Positions 36,947-46,600 of a DNA stretch of 64,000 bases are shown piece after piece. The stretch is from positions 1 through 64,000 of the forward strand of contig JADJLZ010000018.1 in the NCBI GenBank assembly GCA_016709875.1. The letters are read 5' to 3'. Position 1 is the first letter of the stretch; every line of letters starts with the position of its first letter. The notes below the pieces were generated by a model. It did not search any database and was not told the origin of the DNA. It saw only the letters and a list, made by a program, of their open reading frames with translations. Made by a program: the position numbers and the translations under genes. The stretch is from Planctomycetota bacterium. Lineage in GTDB: Bacteria > Planctomycetota > UBA1135 > GCA-002686595.

Positions 36947-38320
36947 GTGGAGGCCGTGCTGCCCGTGCTTTTCCATGCCTCCATCTCCGGCCTCCTGTTC
37001 GTGGCGCCGTTCGCAGCCTGCCTGTGGGCTGCCGCCGGCGCGGGACTCGGCCGCGAGCGCGGAGAAGATACGCCCTCCGACAGCGAGGTCCCCGCGCCGC
37101 TGCCCTCGAGCGAGGATCCGACGCTCGGGGCCAAGGAGAAGGTCGTCAGGCTCAACCAGCGCCTCGCGAGCCTCGACGAGCAGCTCTCGACGCTCGCCAC
37201 GACCAACCGGCACCTCGTCAACGTGCTGCGCTCGTGCACGGCGCAGCTGTGCCTCTCGCAGGACGAGATGGCGCTGTGGAAGATCGAGGTCGAGTGCGCA
37301 CGCCTGCGCGAAGCGCAGTTCGAGGCCACACAGCTCGAGCACGGGCGCGAGCGCGAGCTCCTCGGAGAAGAGGTGCGCTCCCTGCAGGAGACGTGCGCCG
37401 GTCTCTCCGCACGCGCGGAGGAGCTCGCGCAGGCGCGACTCGAACTCGACGAAGCCCGCGCGCGCATCGCGGAACTCGAGGAGACGGCCCGGCGTCGTGC
37501 GGCCCCCCACGCGGAGCTGCTCCTGCCCGCCGACGAATTGGCGGAAGGCCGCATCCTCGCGCACCTGAAAGGCCTCACGAACCGCCCGCCGACCCCGCTG
37601 CCGACGAGCTACTTCGAAGGTCTCGAAGCGCAGGACCTCGCGCGTGCCTGCGCCGGCCTGTTCGGCAGCGAAGATCCGCTGAGCGAGGAGGCGATGCTGC
37701 GCCTCTCCGAACACTGGCAACGCCAGCACGCCACCTGGAGGCGCGCGAGGATCGACGAAGAGGTCGTGTACTTGTGGGCCGAAGGGCGCCACGTGCGCTG
37801 CGGACTGGGAGCGGAGGGTGAGGCGCTGCTCGTGCTCGTGGCCGGCTGCGTCGACGGCTCGCGCCGCGTGGTCTGCGTCGAAACCGGGCTGCCGCATTCG
37901 GCAGATGCGTGGTTCGCAGCCCTGGAGACCCTCGTGCAGCGGGGAATGAACGTCCCGCGGCTGGTGATCGCAGAGGAGCGCTCGGGCCTGTGGCCAGCCC
38001 TCGAGCGCGTTGGCTGGAATTGCGCGCGCTCGAGGATCCAAGACCGCCGCATCGAAGACGGCGTCGGGACCGCTGCGGATCGGACACTCGAGCTGGACGC
38101 ATTTCCCGCGCAGCACCGCACGCAGTTGCGCAGCGCGAACCTCGTCGGGCCGCTGCTCGCCGCGCTGGGGCTGCGCGCCAGGCAGGCCCAGCCGAGCGCG
38201 CTCACGCCGAACGCGTGCGCGCTGTACTGGAAGCTCGTGCTCGTGGGCACGCGACGCATGCGTCGCATCCCCTACGCGCACTTGCTGGCCGCGGTCGCAC
38301 TCCGTGGGCGCGCGAGCTGA
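36947..38320 (+). CDS. membrane coiled-coil protein with inactive IS256-transposase-like domain
   Basis: A 457-residue protein starting at GTG 36947 (AGGAGAG lies about 13 bases upstream). Residues 4-30 form one transmembrane helix (FHASISGLLFVAPFAACLWA). Residues about 60-195 are a long coiled coil. The rest follows the IS256/Mutator transposase catalytic core: VVYLWAEGRHV for the usual 'LWVDG', then VETGLPHSADAWFAALETLV, LVIAEERSGLWPALERVGW for the 'SDGARGLW' box, and a FPAQHRTQLRSANLVGPLL segment for 'RSTNPLERLN'. The three catalytic acids become Glu279, Glu343 and Gly401, and the helical insert before the last one is missing. This is not a transposase gene in an IS: it has no terminal repeats and is fused to a membrane anchor. 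A domesticated nucleic-acid-binding role is the likely reading. Confidence 0.75.
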   Translation: MEAVLPVLFHASISGLLFVAPFAACLWAAAGAGLGRERGEDTPSDSEVPAPLPSSEDPTLGAKEKVVRLNQRLASLDEQLSTLATTNRHLVNVLRSCTAQLCLSQDEMALWKIEVECARLREAQFEATQLEHGRERELLGEEVRSLQETCAGLSARAEELAQARLELDEARARIAELEETARRRAAPHAELLLPADELAEGRILAHLKGLTNRPPTPLPTSYFEGLEAQDLARACAGLFGSEDPLSEEAMLRLSEHWQRQHATWRRARIDEEVVYLWAEGRHVRCGLGAEGEALLVLVAGCVDGSRRVVCVETGLPHSADAWFAALETLVQRGMNVPRLVIAEERSGLWPALERVGWNCARSRIQDRRIEDGVGTAADRTLELDAFPAQHRTQLRSANLVGPLLAALGLRARQAQPSALTPNACALYWKLVLVGTRRMRRIPYAHLLAAVALRGRAS

Positions 38321-38352
38321 ATTGCGCGCAGGGCGCAGCGTAGACTGAAGCG

Positions 38353-39090
38353 ATGCACTCGCTGCGCCGCACTCTCCTGCTCCCTGCAATCGCGCTCGCC
38401 TCCGCCCTCTGCGGCTGCCGGCACGCTCCGCAACCACTCGGAATCCCCGCGCGAGAGAATCCCGCGCAGTGGGCGAAAGACATCGAGGTCTTTCGCGAGC
38501 AGGACCGCACGCATCCCGCGCCGAAGGGCTGCGTGGTCTTCGTCGGCAGCTCGAGCATCCGTTTCTGGAGCACGCTGGCGGACGACATGGCACCGATTCC
38601 CGTGCTCAACCGCGGTTTCGGCGGTTCGAAGCTCTTCGACTCGGTCTACTACGCGCACGATCTGGTCAGCGTGCACGAGCCGAGCCTGGTCGTCGTCTTC
38701 AGCGGCACCAACGACCTCGCCGGCGCGGACGCGAAGAGCGCCGTCGAAGTGCACGATCTGTTCCGGCAACTCGTCGCACGCTTGCGCGCGGAGGACCGCG
38801 AGCTCGAGGTCGCCTACATCGCGATCACGCCCACGCTTGCGCGCGAGGTGAACCGCGCGACGGTCCGTGAGGCCAACCGACTGATCCAGATCGAGTGCGA
38901 GGCGGACGCGCGACTCGATTTCATCGACCCGACGCCCGCTCTGATGGACGCGGGCGGCAAGCCCGATCCGCAGTGGTTCCGCGACGACCGCCTGCACCTC
39001 AACCCGCGCGGCTACGAGGTCTGGACGCGCTGCATCCGGCCCACCGTGGAGCGCCTGTACGCGCAGCAGCGCTCGCGCGCATCGAACTGA
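38353..39090 (+). CDS. GDSL/SGNH-family esterase, lipoprotein
   Basis: A 245-residue lipoprotein (lipobox ASALCGC). The SGNH blocks are all present: VVFVGSSSIRFWSTL (block I, Ser nucleophile), LNRGFGGSKLFDSVYYA (Gly of block II), VVVFSGTNDLAGADA (block III Asn) and FRDDRLHLNPRGYEVW (block V, Asp-x-x-His). These esterases act on acylated sugars or lipids, here on the periplasmic side. It follows the transposase-like membrane protein by 32 bases on the same strand. Confidence 0.9.
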   Translation: MHSLRRTLLLPAIALASALCGCRHAPQPLGIPARENPAQWAKDIEVFREQDRTHPAPKGCVVFVGSSSIRFWSTLADDMAPIPVLNRGFGGSKLFDSVYYAHDLVSVHEPSLVVVFSGTNDLAGADAKSAVEVHDLFRQLVARLRAEDRELEVAYIAITPTLAREVNRATVREANRLIQIECEADARLDFIDPTPALMDAGGKPDPQWFRDDRLHLNPRGYEVWTRCIRPTVERLYAQQRSRASN

Positions 39091-39178
39091 GGAAATAGTC
39101 ACCGCGCCGCAGGGTTCGATTCCGTAGCATGTGCGACGCGCCGGAGGGATCCGGCCATTCGCGAACCGAGGTCAACCC

Positions 39179-39760
39179 ATGAATCGAATCCACGCACACC
39201 GCACGCTCGCGCTGCTCGCGGTCGCCGCCCTGACGGCGCCGCTCTTCGCGCAGGACGCCAAGCAGGAACCGCCCAAGGAACGCCCGAAGGTCGAGAAGGC
39301 CGAAAGGGTCAAGGAAGCGCCCAAGCAGGCGCCGAAGGAGCGCGCGCCCGCCGCCGAAGCGCCCAAGGCCGAGGCTCCCGTTGCCGGCGCGCCGGGCGTC
39401 AACCCGCGCGAGGTCGCGAAGAAGGCCGCGCAGTTCGAGTCGGTGCACCGCGACCGCATCGCGCGCATCGATCGGCTGATCGAGATCTACACCGCCAAGG
39501 GCGACCGTGAGAAAGTCACTGAGCTGCAGGCGCTGCGCGACGCGCAGGCCAAGCGCCACGACAATGCGATGCAGAATTTCCGCAAGCAGCTCGGCCCGAA
39601 CTGGTCCGCGCGGCTCGACAAGGAGCTCAAGGGCCCGAGCGAGCGCGCACGCGACGTGCGCGAGAAGCCGGCCGAGAAGCCGGTGCGCGAGAAGCCCGAA
39701 GAACCGAAGAAGGAACGCTCGAAGGAAACCCCCGCCAGCCGTCCGGGCGGCAAGCAGTAG
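39179..39760 (+). CDS. exported charged, Lys/Pro/Glu-rich protein
   Basis: A 193-residue protein with a signal peptide (RTLALLAVAALTAPLFAQ). The mature chain begins with a Lys/Pro/Glu linker (DAKQEPPKERPKVEKAERVK). Residues about 85-150 form a helical domain (ESVHRDRIARIDRLIEIYTA and LQALRDAQAKRHDNAMQNFR). The tail is again charged. The helical part resembles planctomycete secreted proteins of unknown role. It is followed after 13 bases by a small lipoprotein gene, and the two are probably one operon. Confidence 0.75.
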   Translation: MNRIHAHRTLALLAVAALTAPLFAQDAKQEPPKERPKVEKAERVKEAPKQAPKERAPAAEAPKAEAPVAGAPGVNPREVAKKAAQFESVHRDRIARIDRLIEIYTAKGDREKVTELQALRDAQAKRHDNAMQNFRKQLGPNWSARLDKELKGPSERARDVREKPAEKPVREKPEEPKKERSKETPASRPGGKQ

Positions 39761-39773
39761 GGAGAGCCTGAAC

Positions 39774-40043
39774 ATGAACATCCAACGACTGTCTCTCGCA
39801 CTCCCGCTCCTCCTGCTCGGCGCCTGCACGACACACGAAGGCACCGGGACTCAGGCCTCGGGCCAGGACGCTGCGCAAGCACCGGCGGGATCCGCCGCCA
39901 CCGAAGAACCGCTGCTCGCTCCTGCGGATGCGGCAATCCCGACCGCGGAAGAAGCCGCCGCGGCCGCCGCGAAGAAGATCGACGACTCGAACGCCGACGC
40001 GGAGCTCGAGAAGCTCAAGCAGGAACTGCAGGGCGGGCACTAG
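39774..40043 (+). CDS. small lipoprotein (89 residues)
   Basis: An 89-residue protein with a lipobox (LALPLLLLGAC; Cys about residue 19), an Ala/Thr/Gln-rich linker, and a short helix at the end (SNADAELEKLKQELQGG). GGGAGAG precedes the ATG by 9 bases. It follows the exported charged protein by 13 bases. A function is not recognisable; a small envelope lipoprotein is likely. Confidence 0.75.
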   Translation: MNIQRLSLALPLLLLGACTTHEGTGTQASGQDAAQAPAGSAATEEPLLAPADAAIPTAEEAAAAAAKKIDDSNADAELEKLKQELQGGH

Positions 40044-40067
40044 GCGCGCGTCCGCGAGGACGCGCGC
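40044..40067. terminator. bidirectional hairpin between convergent genes
   Basis: A perfect 10-bp inverted repeat (GCGCGCGTCC / GGACGCGCGC) closes a GCGA tetraloop directly after the lipoprotein stop and just before the methyltransferase stop on the other strand. GNRA-capped stems are very stable, fitting a two-way terminator. Confidence 0.65.
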
Positions 40068-40079
40068 GCTCGCACACGC

Positions 40080-40937
40080 TCAGCGCTCGACCAGCACCTC
40101 CAGGTACTCCGACTCGACCTGCGTCCCGCCGTCGCGCGCGAGGTTCGCGCGCGACCACAGTCGCTCGAGGTCCGCCTCGAGTCCGGCGCGTCCGTTCGCG
40201 TCCAGCGCCTCGAGCGTGCGGATCGTGGGGCCGTACGCTTCGCAGAACATGCGCGCCACGCCCGCGGGAGCGAAGGGATAGCGGAAGTGCACGCTGCGGC
40301 GCGTCAGCGTCACGCTGCGCGCTCCCGCGAGCCGCTCGCGCACGGTCGCGTCGTCGCCCCAGGCGAGGGCGCTGGGCACGCCCGACGGCGGAGGGACGCG
40401 CGCGGTGTGCGCGCGCAGCATGTCGCCGACGAAGCTCGCGGGCGTCCAGTGGGCGAGCGCGATGCGACCGCCGGGGCGCACCAGGCGCAGGAGCTCGGCC
40501 GCGACGCGCTCGGGCCGCGGCGCGAACATCACGCCAAACATGCTCAGCAGCGTGTCGAAGCGCGCATCGGCGCCGCCGAGAGCCTCGGCGTTGCCCTCCT
40601 CGAAGCGGATGGCGAGCCCTTCGGCTGCGGCTCGCGTGCGCGCGGCTTCGAGCAACTGCGGCGCGAGATCGATGCCGACGACGTCGGCGCCCGCGCGCGC
40701 GGCGGGCAGCGCGAGGTTCCCCGTGCCGCAGGCGAGATCGAGCACGCGCTCACCCGGCGCGAGTGGCACTCGCGCGACGAAGCTGTCGGCATCGTGTCGG
40801 TACCCCGCAGCGATGCGGTCGAAGTCTCCGACTCCCCACACAGCGCGGTTGCGAGCTGCGAGCGGATCATCCGGGGTGTGCACGGGCGGGCAGGCGAAGG
40901 CGGCGGTCTGGGATCGGGAAGTGGGCGTGGCGCTCAT
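40080..40937 (-). CDS. class I SAM-dependent methyltransferase
   Basis: A 285-residue methyltransferase. Motif I is VLDLACGTGNLALPAARAGA, motif II VVGIDLAPQLLEAAR, then FEEGNAEALGGADARFDTLL and the post-II LRLVRPGGRIALAHWTP. The overall layout is of the UbiE/COQ5 type. The ATG at 40937 is strongly supported by AAGGAGAAATG just upstream. It is divergent from the AraC-family gene, whose product may control it. Confidence 0.9.
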   Translation of the reverse strand: MSATPTSRSQTAAFACPPVHTPDDPLAARNRAVWGVGDFDRIAAGYRHDADSFVARVPLAPGERVLDLACGTGNLALPAARAGADVVGIDLAPQLLEAARTRAAAEGLAIRFEEGNAEALGGADARFDTLLSMFGVMFAPRPERVAAELLRLVRPGGRIALAHWTPASFVGDMLRAHTARVPPPSGVPSALAWGDDATVRERLAGARSVTLTRRSVHFRYPFAPAGVARMFCEAYGPTIRTLEALDANGRAGLEADLERLWSRANLARDGGTQVESEYLEVLVER

Positions 40938-41130
40938 GGCATTTCTCCTTGGACTGGGTTCGGTGCGCAACCTCGCGCAGCGTCGATCCCGAGCCTCGGA
41001 ACTGGACGCCCGCAGCGGAATGACTGCCCGTCCGCGTCTCCCTGCCGTCCGTCCGCGCGCAGGCCGTTTCTGCCGATCCCGTCGAGTGCACCCTCCCTTC
41101 GTCGGCCTCCGGTGTACAGAATCCTGGGGC

Positions 41131-42078
41131 GTGGATCCCCTCTCCGACGTCCTGCGCGCCGTGCGCCTCTCCGGCGCGCACTTCTTTCACACCTCCGCTT
41201 CCGGCGCGTGGGGTGTCGAGGCCGCGCGCGCGAGCGAGCTCACGCCCTCCGTGTTGCCCGGGTCGCAGCACCTGATCTCGTACCACGTCGTGATGAGCGG
41301 CCACTGCTGGGGCGGGATCGAGGGTCAGCCGCCGCTGCGTCTGGAGGCGGGCGACGTGATCCTCTTCCCACACGGCGATGCGCACCGCATGCAGTCGGGC
41401 CCCGAGCCCGAGAGTGAGCTCGTCCCCGTGCAGAACGTGCCGCGTTTTCCGAACGCCTCGGTCTTCGGCGAAGCGCGCGATCCGCCGCAGGTGACGCTCG
41501 TGTGCGGGTTCCTCGGCTGCGATCGCGTGCCCTTCAACCCGCTCTGCGCCTCGCTGCCGCGCCAGCTGTGCATGCGCGGACTCTCCGAGGGAGCGGTGGG
41601 CCTCTTCGCGCGCCAGGTGCTCGAGGAGACACGCGCCGGCCGCGCGGGCGCCGACTCGATGCTGACGCGGCTGGCCGAGCTGATGTTCATCGAGCTCCTG
41701 CGCCGCTACCTCGACGCGCTGCCCGAAGGCGGCGAGGGCTGGCTCGCCGGCGTGCGCGACCCGCTCGTCGGCCGTGCGCTGACACAGATCCACGCGCGCC
41801 CCGCGCACGCCTGGACGCTGCCCGCGCTCGCGCAGGCGGCCTCGTGTTCGCGCAGCGTGCTCGCCGAGCGCTTCGCCGCGCTGGTCGGGCTGCCTCCGAT
41901 GCAGTACCTCGCGCACTGGCGCATGCAGCTCGCCGCCGCGCGACTGCGCGAGAGCAGCGCCAAGGTCGCGACGGTCGCGCTCGAAGTCGGCTATGAGTCC
42001 GAGGCGGCCTTCAGCCGCGCATTCAAGAAGGCGACCGGCTCCGCGCCCGCGCGCTGGAGGGCGCGCGCTGAGTCATAG
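41131..42078 (+). CDS. AraC-family regulator with cupin sensor domain
   Basis: A 315-residue regulator from GTG at 41131. The N-terminal half is a cupin domain of the AraC_binding_2/cupin_6 type (SELTPSVLPGSQHLISYHVV, LRLEAGDVILFPHGDAHRMQ). The C-terminal AraC HTH pair is WTLPALAQAASCSRSVLAER and KVATVALEVGYESEAAFSRAF. It lies divergent from the methyltransferase gene across about 190 bases. The operator cannot be seen. Upstream in-frame starts exist but the protein-like text begins here. Confidence 0.87.
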   Translation: MDPLSDVLRAVRLSGAHFFHTSASGAWGVEAARASELTPSVLPGSQHLISYHVVMSGHCWGGIEGQPPLRLEAGDVILFPHGDAHRMQSGPEPESELVPVQNVPRFPNASVFGEARDPPQVTLVCGFLGCDRVPFNPLCASLPRQLCMRGLSEGAVGLFARQVLEETRAGRAGADSMLTRLAELMFIELLRRYLDALPEGGEGWLAGVRDPLVGRALTQIHARPAHAWTLPALAQAASCSRSVLAERFAALVGLPPMQYLAHWRMQLAAARLRESSAKVATVALEVGYESEAAFSRAFKKATGSAPARWRARAES

Positions 42079-42456
42079 AGCAACGCCTGCAGCCGCGGGA
42101 GCTCCTCCAGCAGGCCGCGCAGCATCTCCGGCGGCGTGCGGTCGGAGAGGTCGCTCGTCCAGACGATCCTCTCCCGCTCGAACCGGAGCGAAACCGGGTG
42201 GGGCTCGATGTGGCGCAAGAGATCGATGCAGCGCGAGCCGACGCCCTCGAGCGCGCGCTTGCCGCGCGGGAACAACGACGTCCGTGGAGGGTCGCACACC
42301 CAATTCGCTCGCGAGCGAGTCGATCAGCGCGGTCAGGGTCTGGTTGCGGCTCATCTGCGCGATCTCGCCGGGGCCTCCATGCCAGGCGACATGCGCGGCG
42401 CCGAGTGGAGCCGCGCGCAGGTACGTGAATCCAGGTAGCGCTCGGCATCCTGTCAC
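41991..42456 (-). pseudogene. frameshifted hypothetical gene
   Basis: A minus-strand frame from ATG 42456 reads MTGCRALPGFTYLRAAPLGA then a natural MSRNQTLTALIDSLASELG, after which it turns into Arg/Ala shadow. From GTG 42299 the neighbouring frame continues naturally (CDPPRTSLFPRGKRALEGVG, RFERERIVWTSDLSDRTPPE, LLEELPRLQALLYDSA). Joined at about 42295 the two give one protein of about 150 residues. The tail overlaps the AraC gene on the other strand, so the true end may lie a little earlier. No family recognised. Confidence 0.4.
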
Positions 42457-42566
42457 ACGCCGCCGAGGATCGCACGCATTGCGTGGTACCTGGAACAGCG
42501 CTGCGAGCTGGATTTTGTGCGAATTCGAGGTGCGCCGAAGCGGACCGGCCCTATGGGTCGATCGCC

Positions 42567-43544
42567 ATGATCTCCAACGACGGCGCGAACCCGGAATACG
42601 CGTGTGTGCTCTGCGATGGCCCGCTGCACGACTGGATGAGCGTGCCCTCCGATTGGCGGCGGCCGCGGGATCCGCGCAACTTCGAACTCTACTGGTGCGA
42701 CGCCTGCAGCTTCGGCCAGGTGCAGCCGCGGCCCTCGCAGGCCGACGTGCGTTCCTTCTACGAGACCGAGTACTACACCCACGAGCGCCTGGAGGCCGAG
42801 GCTGAGCCCCCCACGTTCTTCGAGCGCATCAAGCAGCACCTCGCCTGGCGCGCCGATCGCGGCCTCGACATCACGGCGGAGCTCGTGCATCGACTGGTGC
42901 GGCGCAAGCCCGCGCGCATCTGCGAGTTCGGTTGCGGCAGCGGAACGCTGCTCCAGGCGCTCGGCGCGCTCGGCCACAGCGTCGTCGGCATCGAGCCGGA
43001 TCCGGCCGCCCGGCAAGTGGCCGAGGAGCGCGGGATCCAGACCTACCCCGACAACGCCGAGGCTCCTCCCGCCGCGCTGCCCAACGGCTCGTTCGACGTG
43101 GTGATCATGTGCCACGTGCTCGAGCACTGCCTCGATCCGCGGCGGGCGATCGCCAACGCGCGCAAGGCGCTGCGCCCGGGCGGCTTCCTGATCTGCGAGA
43201 CGCCCAACAACGTCGCGCTCGGCCTGAAACAGTCGGGCACATGCTGGCCCTGGCTGGACGTCCCGCGCCATCTCAACTTCTTCACCGCCGAGAGCCTGAA
43301 GCGCATCTCCGCGCTCGCGGGCTTGAACGTCACCGGCATCGAATTCGCAGGCTACTCGCGACACTTCGACCGCAAGTGGTTGCGCGAGGAAGAGCGCATC
43401 TGCGCAGCGCTTCAGCCCAGTCCGCGCAACTCGCGCACGCGCCTCGCGCTGCAGAACTGGGTGCTCCTGGGACGCACGGCGATCGGACGCGGCGAGAGCA
43501 AGTACGACTCGGTGCGCGTCGTGGCCGAGGCCGCGAGCGCGTAG
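42567..43544 (+). CDS. methyltransferase with N-terminal zinc-binding motif (class I)
   Basis: A 325-residue protein. The N-terminus holds two Cys pairs (YACVLCDGPLHDW and LYWCDACSFGQV), which probably bind zinc as in the Methyltransf_23/13 family found in surface-polysaccharide clusters. The SAM domain starts at ICEFGCGSGTLLQALGALGH, followed by VVGIEPDPAARQVAEERGI, FDVVIMCHVLEHCLDPR and GGFLICETPNNVALGLK. Such enzymes often methylate sugars. No sugar-biosynthesis genes are nearby, so its substrate remains open. Confidence 0.87.
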   Translation: MISNDGANPEYACVLCDGPLHDWMSVPSDWRRPRDPRNFELYWCDACSFGQVQPRPSQADVRSFYETEYYTHERLEAEAEPPTFFERIKQHLAWRADRGLDITAELVHRLVRRKPARICEFGCGSGTLLQALGALGHSVVGIEPDPAARQVAEERGIQTYPDNAEAPPAALPNGSFDVVIMCHVLEHCLDPRRAIANARKALRPGGFLICETPNNVALGLKQSGTCWPWLDVPRHLNFFTAESLKRISALAGLNVTGIEFAGYSRHFDRKWLREEERICAALQPSPRNSRTRLALQNWVLLGRTAIGRGESKYDSVRVVAEAASA

Positions 43545-43639
43545 GGCCGAACCGGAAGTGTGCGCGGGGGATTGCCCGCCCCCACGGGCAGATCGAGTCT
43601 TCCTGAACGAGCAGCGCTCTGCGCATGCTCGCTCGACGC

Positions 43640-46600
43640 TCATTGCAGTTCGAGTTCGACGTCGCTGACGCCGTCGATCTCGAGCTGCCTCTCGCTGTTC
43701 TTGCCGTCCATGATCGCGCCGTAGGACACGCGGTAGGTTCCCGCTTCGAGGCCGCTCAGCACCGCTGTGGTTTCGCCGTTGGAGTTGAGGTCACGGAACA
43801 GCGCCGGCGCCTGCTCGCGCTGGGCGGAGATGTAGATCCGCGCGGCAGCCTGGCCTTCCTTCACCGACTGCCTGATCCGCAGTGACGAGCCGCGCGAGAA
43901 CTCGGCCGTGCCCAGATCGGTCAGTCCTGCTCCGATCTCGACATCCGTGAGCACGAGCGGCGCGTACTCGCGACCGGCGTCGATCCACAGGGTGGCCCGC
44001 CCGCGCGGCACGCCCGTGAAGCGCAGCGCGCCCTCGACCAGCGGAGCGTGCAACCAGGTGCGCGGCTCGCCCTTGGCCGGACCCTCGTAGAGCCCCACGC
44101 GCGCGGCGGCAAGCGAGGGCAGCTCGGCCAGCTGCGGCACCTCGAGGCGCACCTGATCGCCTGAGGCGAGCTTCAACACGACACCCTCGCGCCCGGCATC
44201 GACGACGATCTCGCCACCGGGATCCGCGGGCGCGAGCCAGGGATGCCAGGCGCGCAGCGTGGTCGACACGCCGCGCTTCACCTGCAGCTTGAAACTCCCG
44301 TCGGCCGACGGGTACGCGCCCGGGGGGGCTGCCATGCCGGGGAGCCATGAGCTGCCGGGGCGCCAGGGAGTCCCCGAGCTCGACGGCGATGCGCTGCTCA
44401 GCACGCGCACGCGTGAGAGCTCCGCGGGATCGGGAACCTCGACGCGCCCGCTCACCCACTCGACGCCATCCAGGTCGAGCGCCACGCTCGCCTCGGCCTG
44501 GCCGGCGGCGATCTCCACAGGCTCCGAGGCGATCTTGCTGCGCGCGTCGGACACCTGGTAGCGCCCGGGGGCCAGCTGGAAGAAGCGGAACGAACCGTCG
44601 GGTCCATTGGGCGTGCTCAGGCCGTTGAAGTAGTGCGGCACTCGTCCCCAGGTCCGTTTCGCTTCGTTCCAGGACTGGATCTGGATCTCGACCCAGTCCT
44701 GGTTGCGCGGCCGTGTGACGATCGCCGTGAGCATGGAACTGCGCGTGAGCTCGAGCACGGCGCGCGCTTCCGTTCCGTCGCGCCCGATCGGGAGCTTCAC
44801 CGACGCCGGCAGGAACCCCGGCGATGAAATCGCCAGACTCACGTCCGTGCCGGTCGCAGGCAAGGCGACCTCGAGCAGCAGTTCCCCGCGTTCGGGGAAC
44901 TCCTCGAGGACCTTCGCAGAGTGCAGCTGATACTCCGGCGGAAGCTGCGCCGCGCCGTCGATGCGCACGGTCAGCCGCGCGCGCATGCTCGCGCTGGCAG
45001 GGAGCACGAGCTCCACGCGAGCGTCGCCGTTCTCGAGGTTCACGCTGCCCGCATTGACCTCACGCGCGCCGTCCGTCGGCCCGAGCACGTACACCTCGGC
45101 CAGTTCCCCGTAGAGTCCCGTCAGTTTGGCGAGCCCATCCGCGTCTGTGCTCGCGGGCTCACCCAAGGGGTTGTTGCCCTGGTTGCGCGCCTGCGCCAGC
45201 GCGTGTGCGACGGGCGCGAGGTCGCCAGCGTGCACGTAGAGCTCGACCGTCCGCGGCTTGCGAAACGACACAGCCGTGCCCAGCTCCGATTTCTCGTCGA
45301 CGAAGAAGCGAGCGATGGATCCATCCGGCGCCGTGCCGAGGAAGAAACCGCGACCTTCGATCGCCTGCGCGACCACCTGCCCGTCGCGAACGACGCCTTC
45401 GCGCGGTGGCGGCGGGGGTTCGCCGTAGCTCACGCGCCCACTGCCCGGTGCCGGCCGAAGCAGGATGCGCGCACCCTCGGGTGGCTGTGGCACTTCGCCC
45501 GCAGCGATCGGCCAACGCACGCTGCGCGATTCGACGCGCGCGAGTTCGATGCGCAGATTCGGCTTGGCCGCGCCGACGCGCTCACCGCCGGAGCCCTGTG
45601 GCGGATAGCTCTCGACCCCCGGGGCACGCACCTGCACGCGGTAGTCGGCACTCGCGGAGAGATTCGGGAAGTGCGCCATCCCGCCCGCGTCCGTGGTCGT
45701 CGTGCCGCCGGCTCCCTTGCGCATGGTGATGTACTCGCCGAAGCCCATGCCCTTGGAGTTCTCCGATGACGGAGCCTGCACGGTTTCGTCGAGTCCGACG
45801 ACGGCGCCTGCGATCGGCGCTCCGGATTGCTTTTCGACGAGCGTGATGAGGGCCTCGTAGCGTGGCGCGAGTTCGATGCGCACCTCGCGCTCCTCGGGCA
45901 GGAACACCCGCGCTCGTCCTTCCGCGCCCCCGCGCACGGCCTCGAGGTTGGCGCAGCCGCCGGGCAGTGCCGGCGAAGTCAACTTCCCCGCCGCGTCGCT
46001 CGTCCCGCGCCACAGCACCGTCGGATCGACCCCCAAGTGCAGGGCGACTTCTGCCCCGACCGCGGGCTCTCCCGCGTCGACGACGCGGATGTGCAAGCTC
46101 TGCGCCTGCCGCAGCGTCAGCGTGCCCGCATCGACATCGCCCAGTGGGGTCGGAGCGCGGAGGAAGCCATAGGAGCTGGGTGCCTCGCTGCCCGGCAGTC
46201 CGAGCGTCCTGACCGCAGCGTTTTCGTCGCGCAGCGCCCAGAGCGCGACGCTCTCCCACTTCAGAGGCCGCGCAGGGATCGTGAATTCGAACCGACCGCT
46301 CTCGTCCGAACGCACGCTGCGAGTCGCGCCGTTCGCGCGCACCAGGCGCACTTCCGCGCCTGCCGCATCCAAGCGGCGCTCATCGACGATCCTGCCGCGC
46401 AGCACGAACGCGCTCGCGGTGAGCTCCTCGGTGGGCTGCGCCGCGCGGCTCGCTTCCAACGCGGTCGGCTCGCGCGCGGGGCCAGCGACCGGCTGCGTCC
46501 GTTCGGACTCACCCGCGGCCTGGCGAGCGGGGCCCTCCAGAAGCGGCCCGCTCCCGGGCTGCGAGTTCTGGAAGCGGATCTCGCGTGCGACCAACCATCC

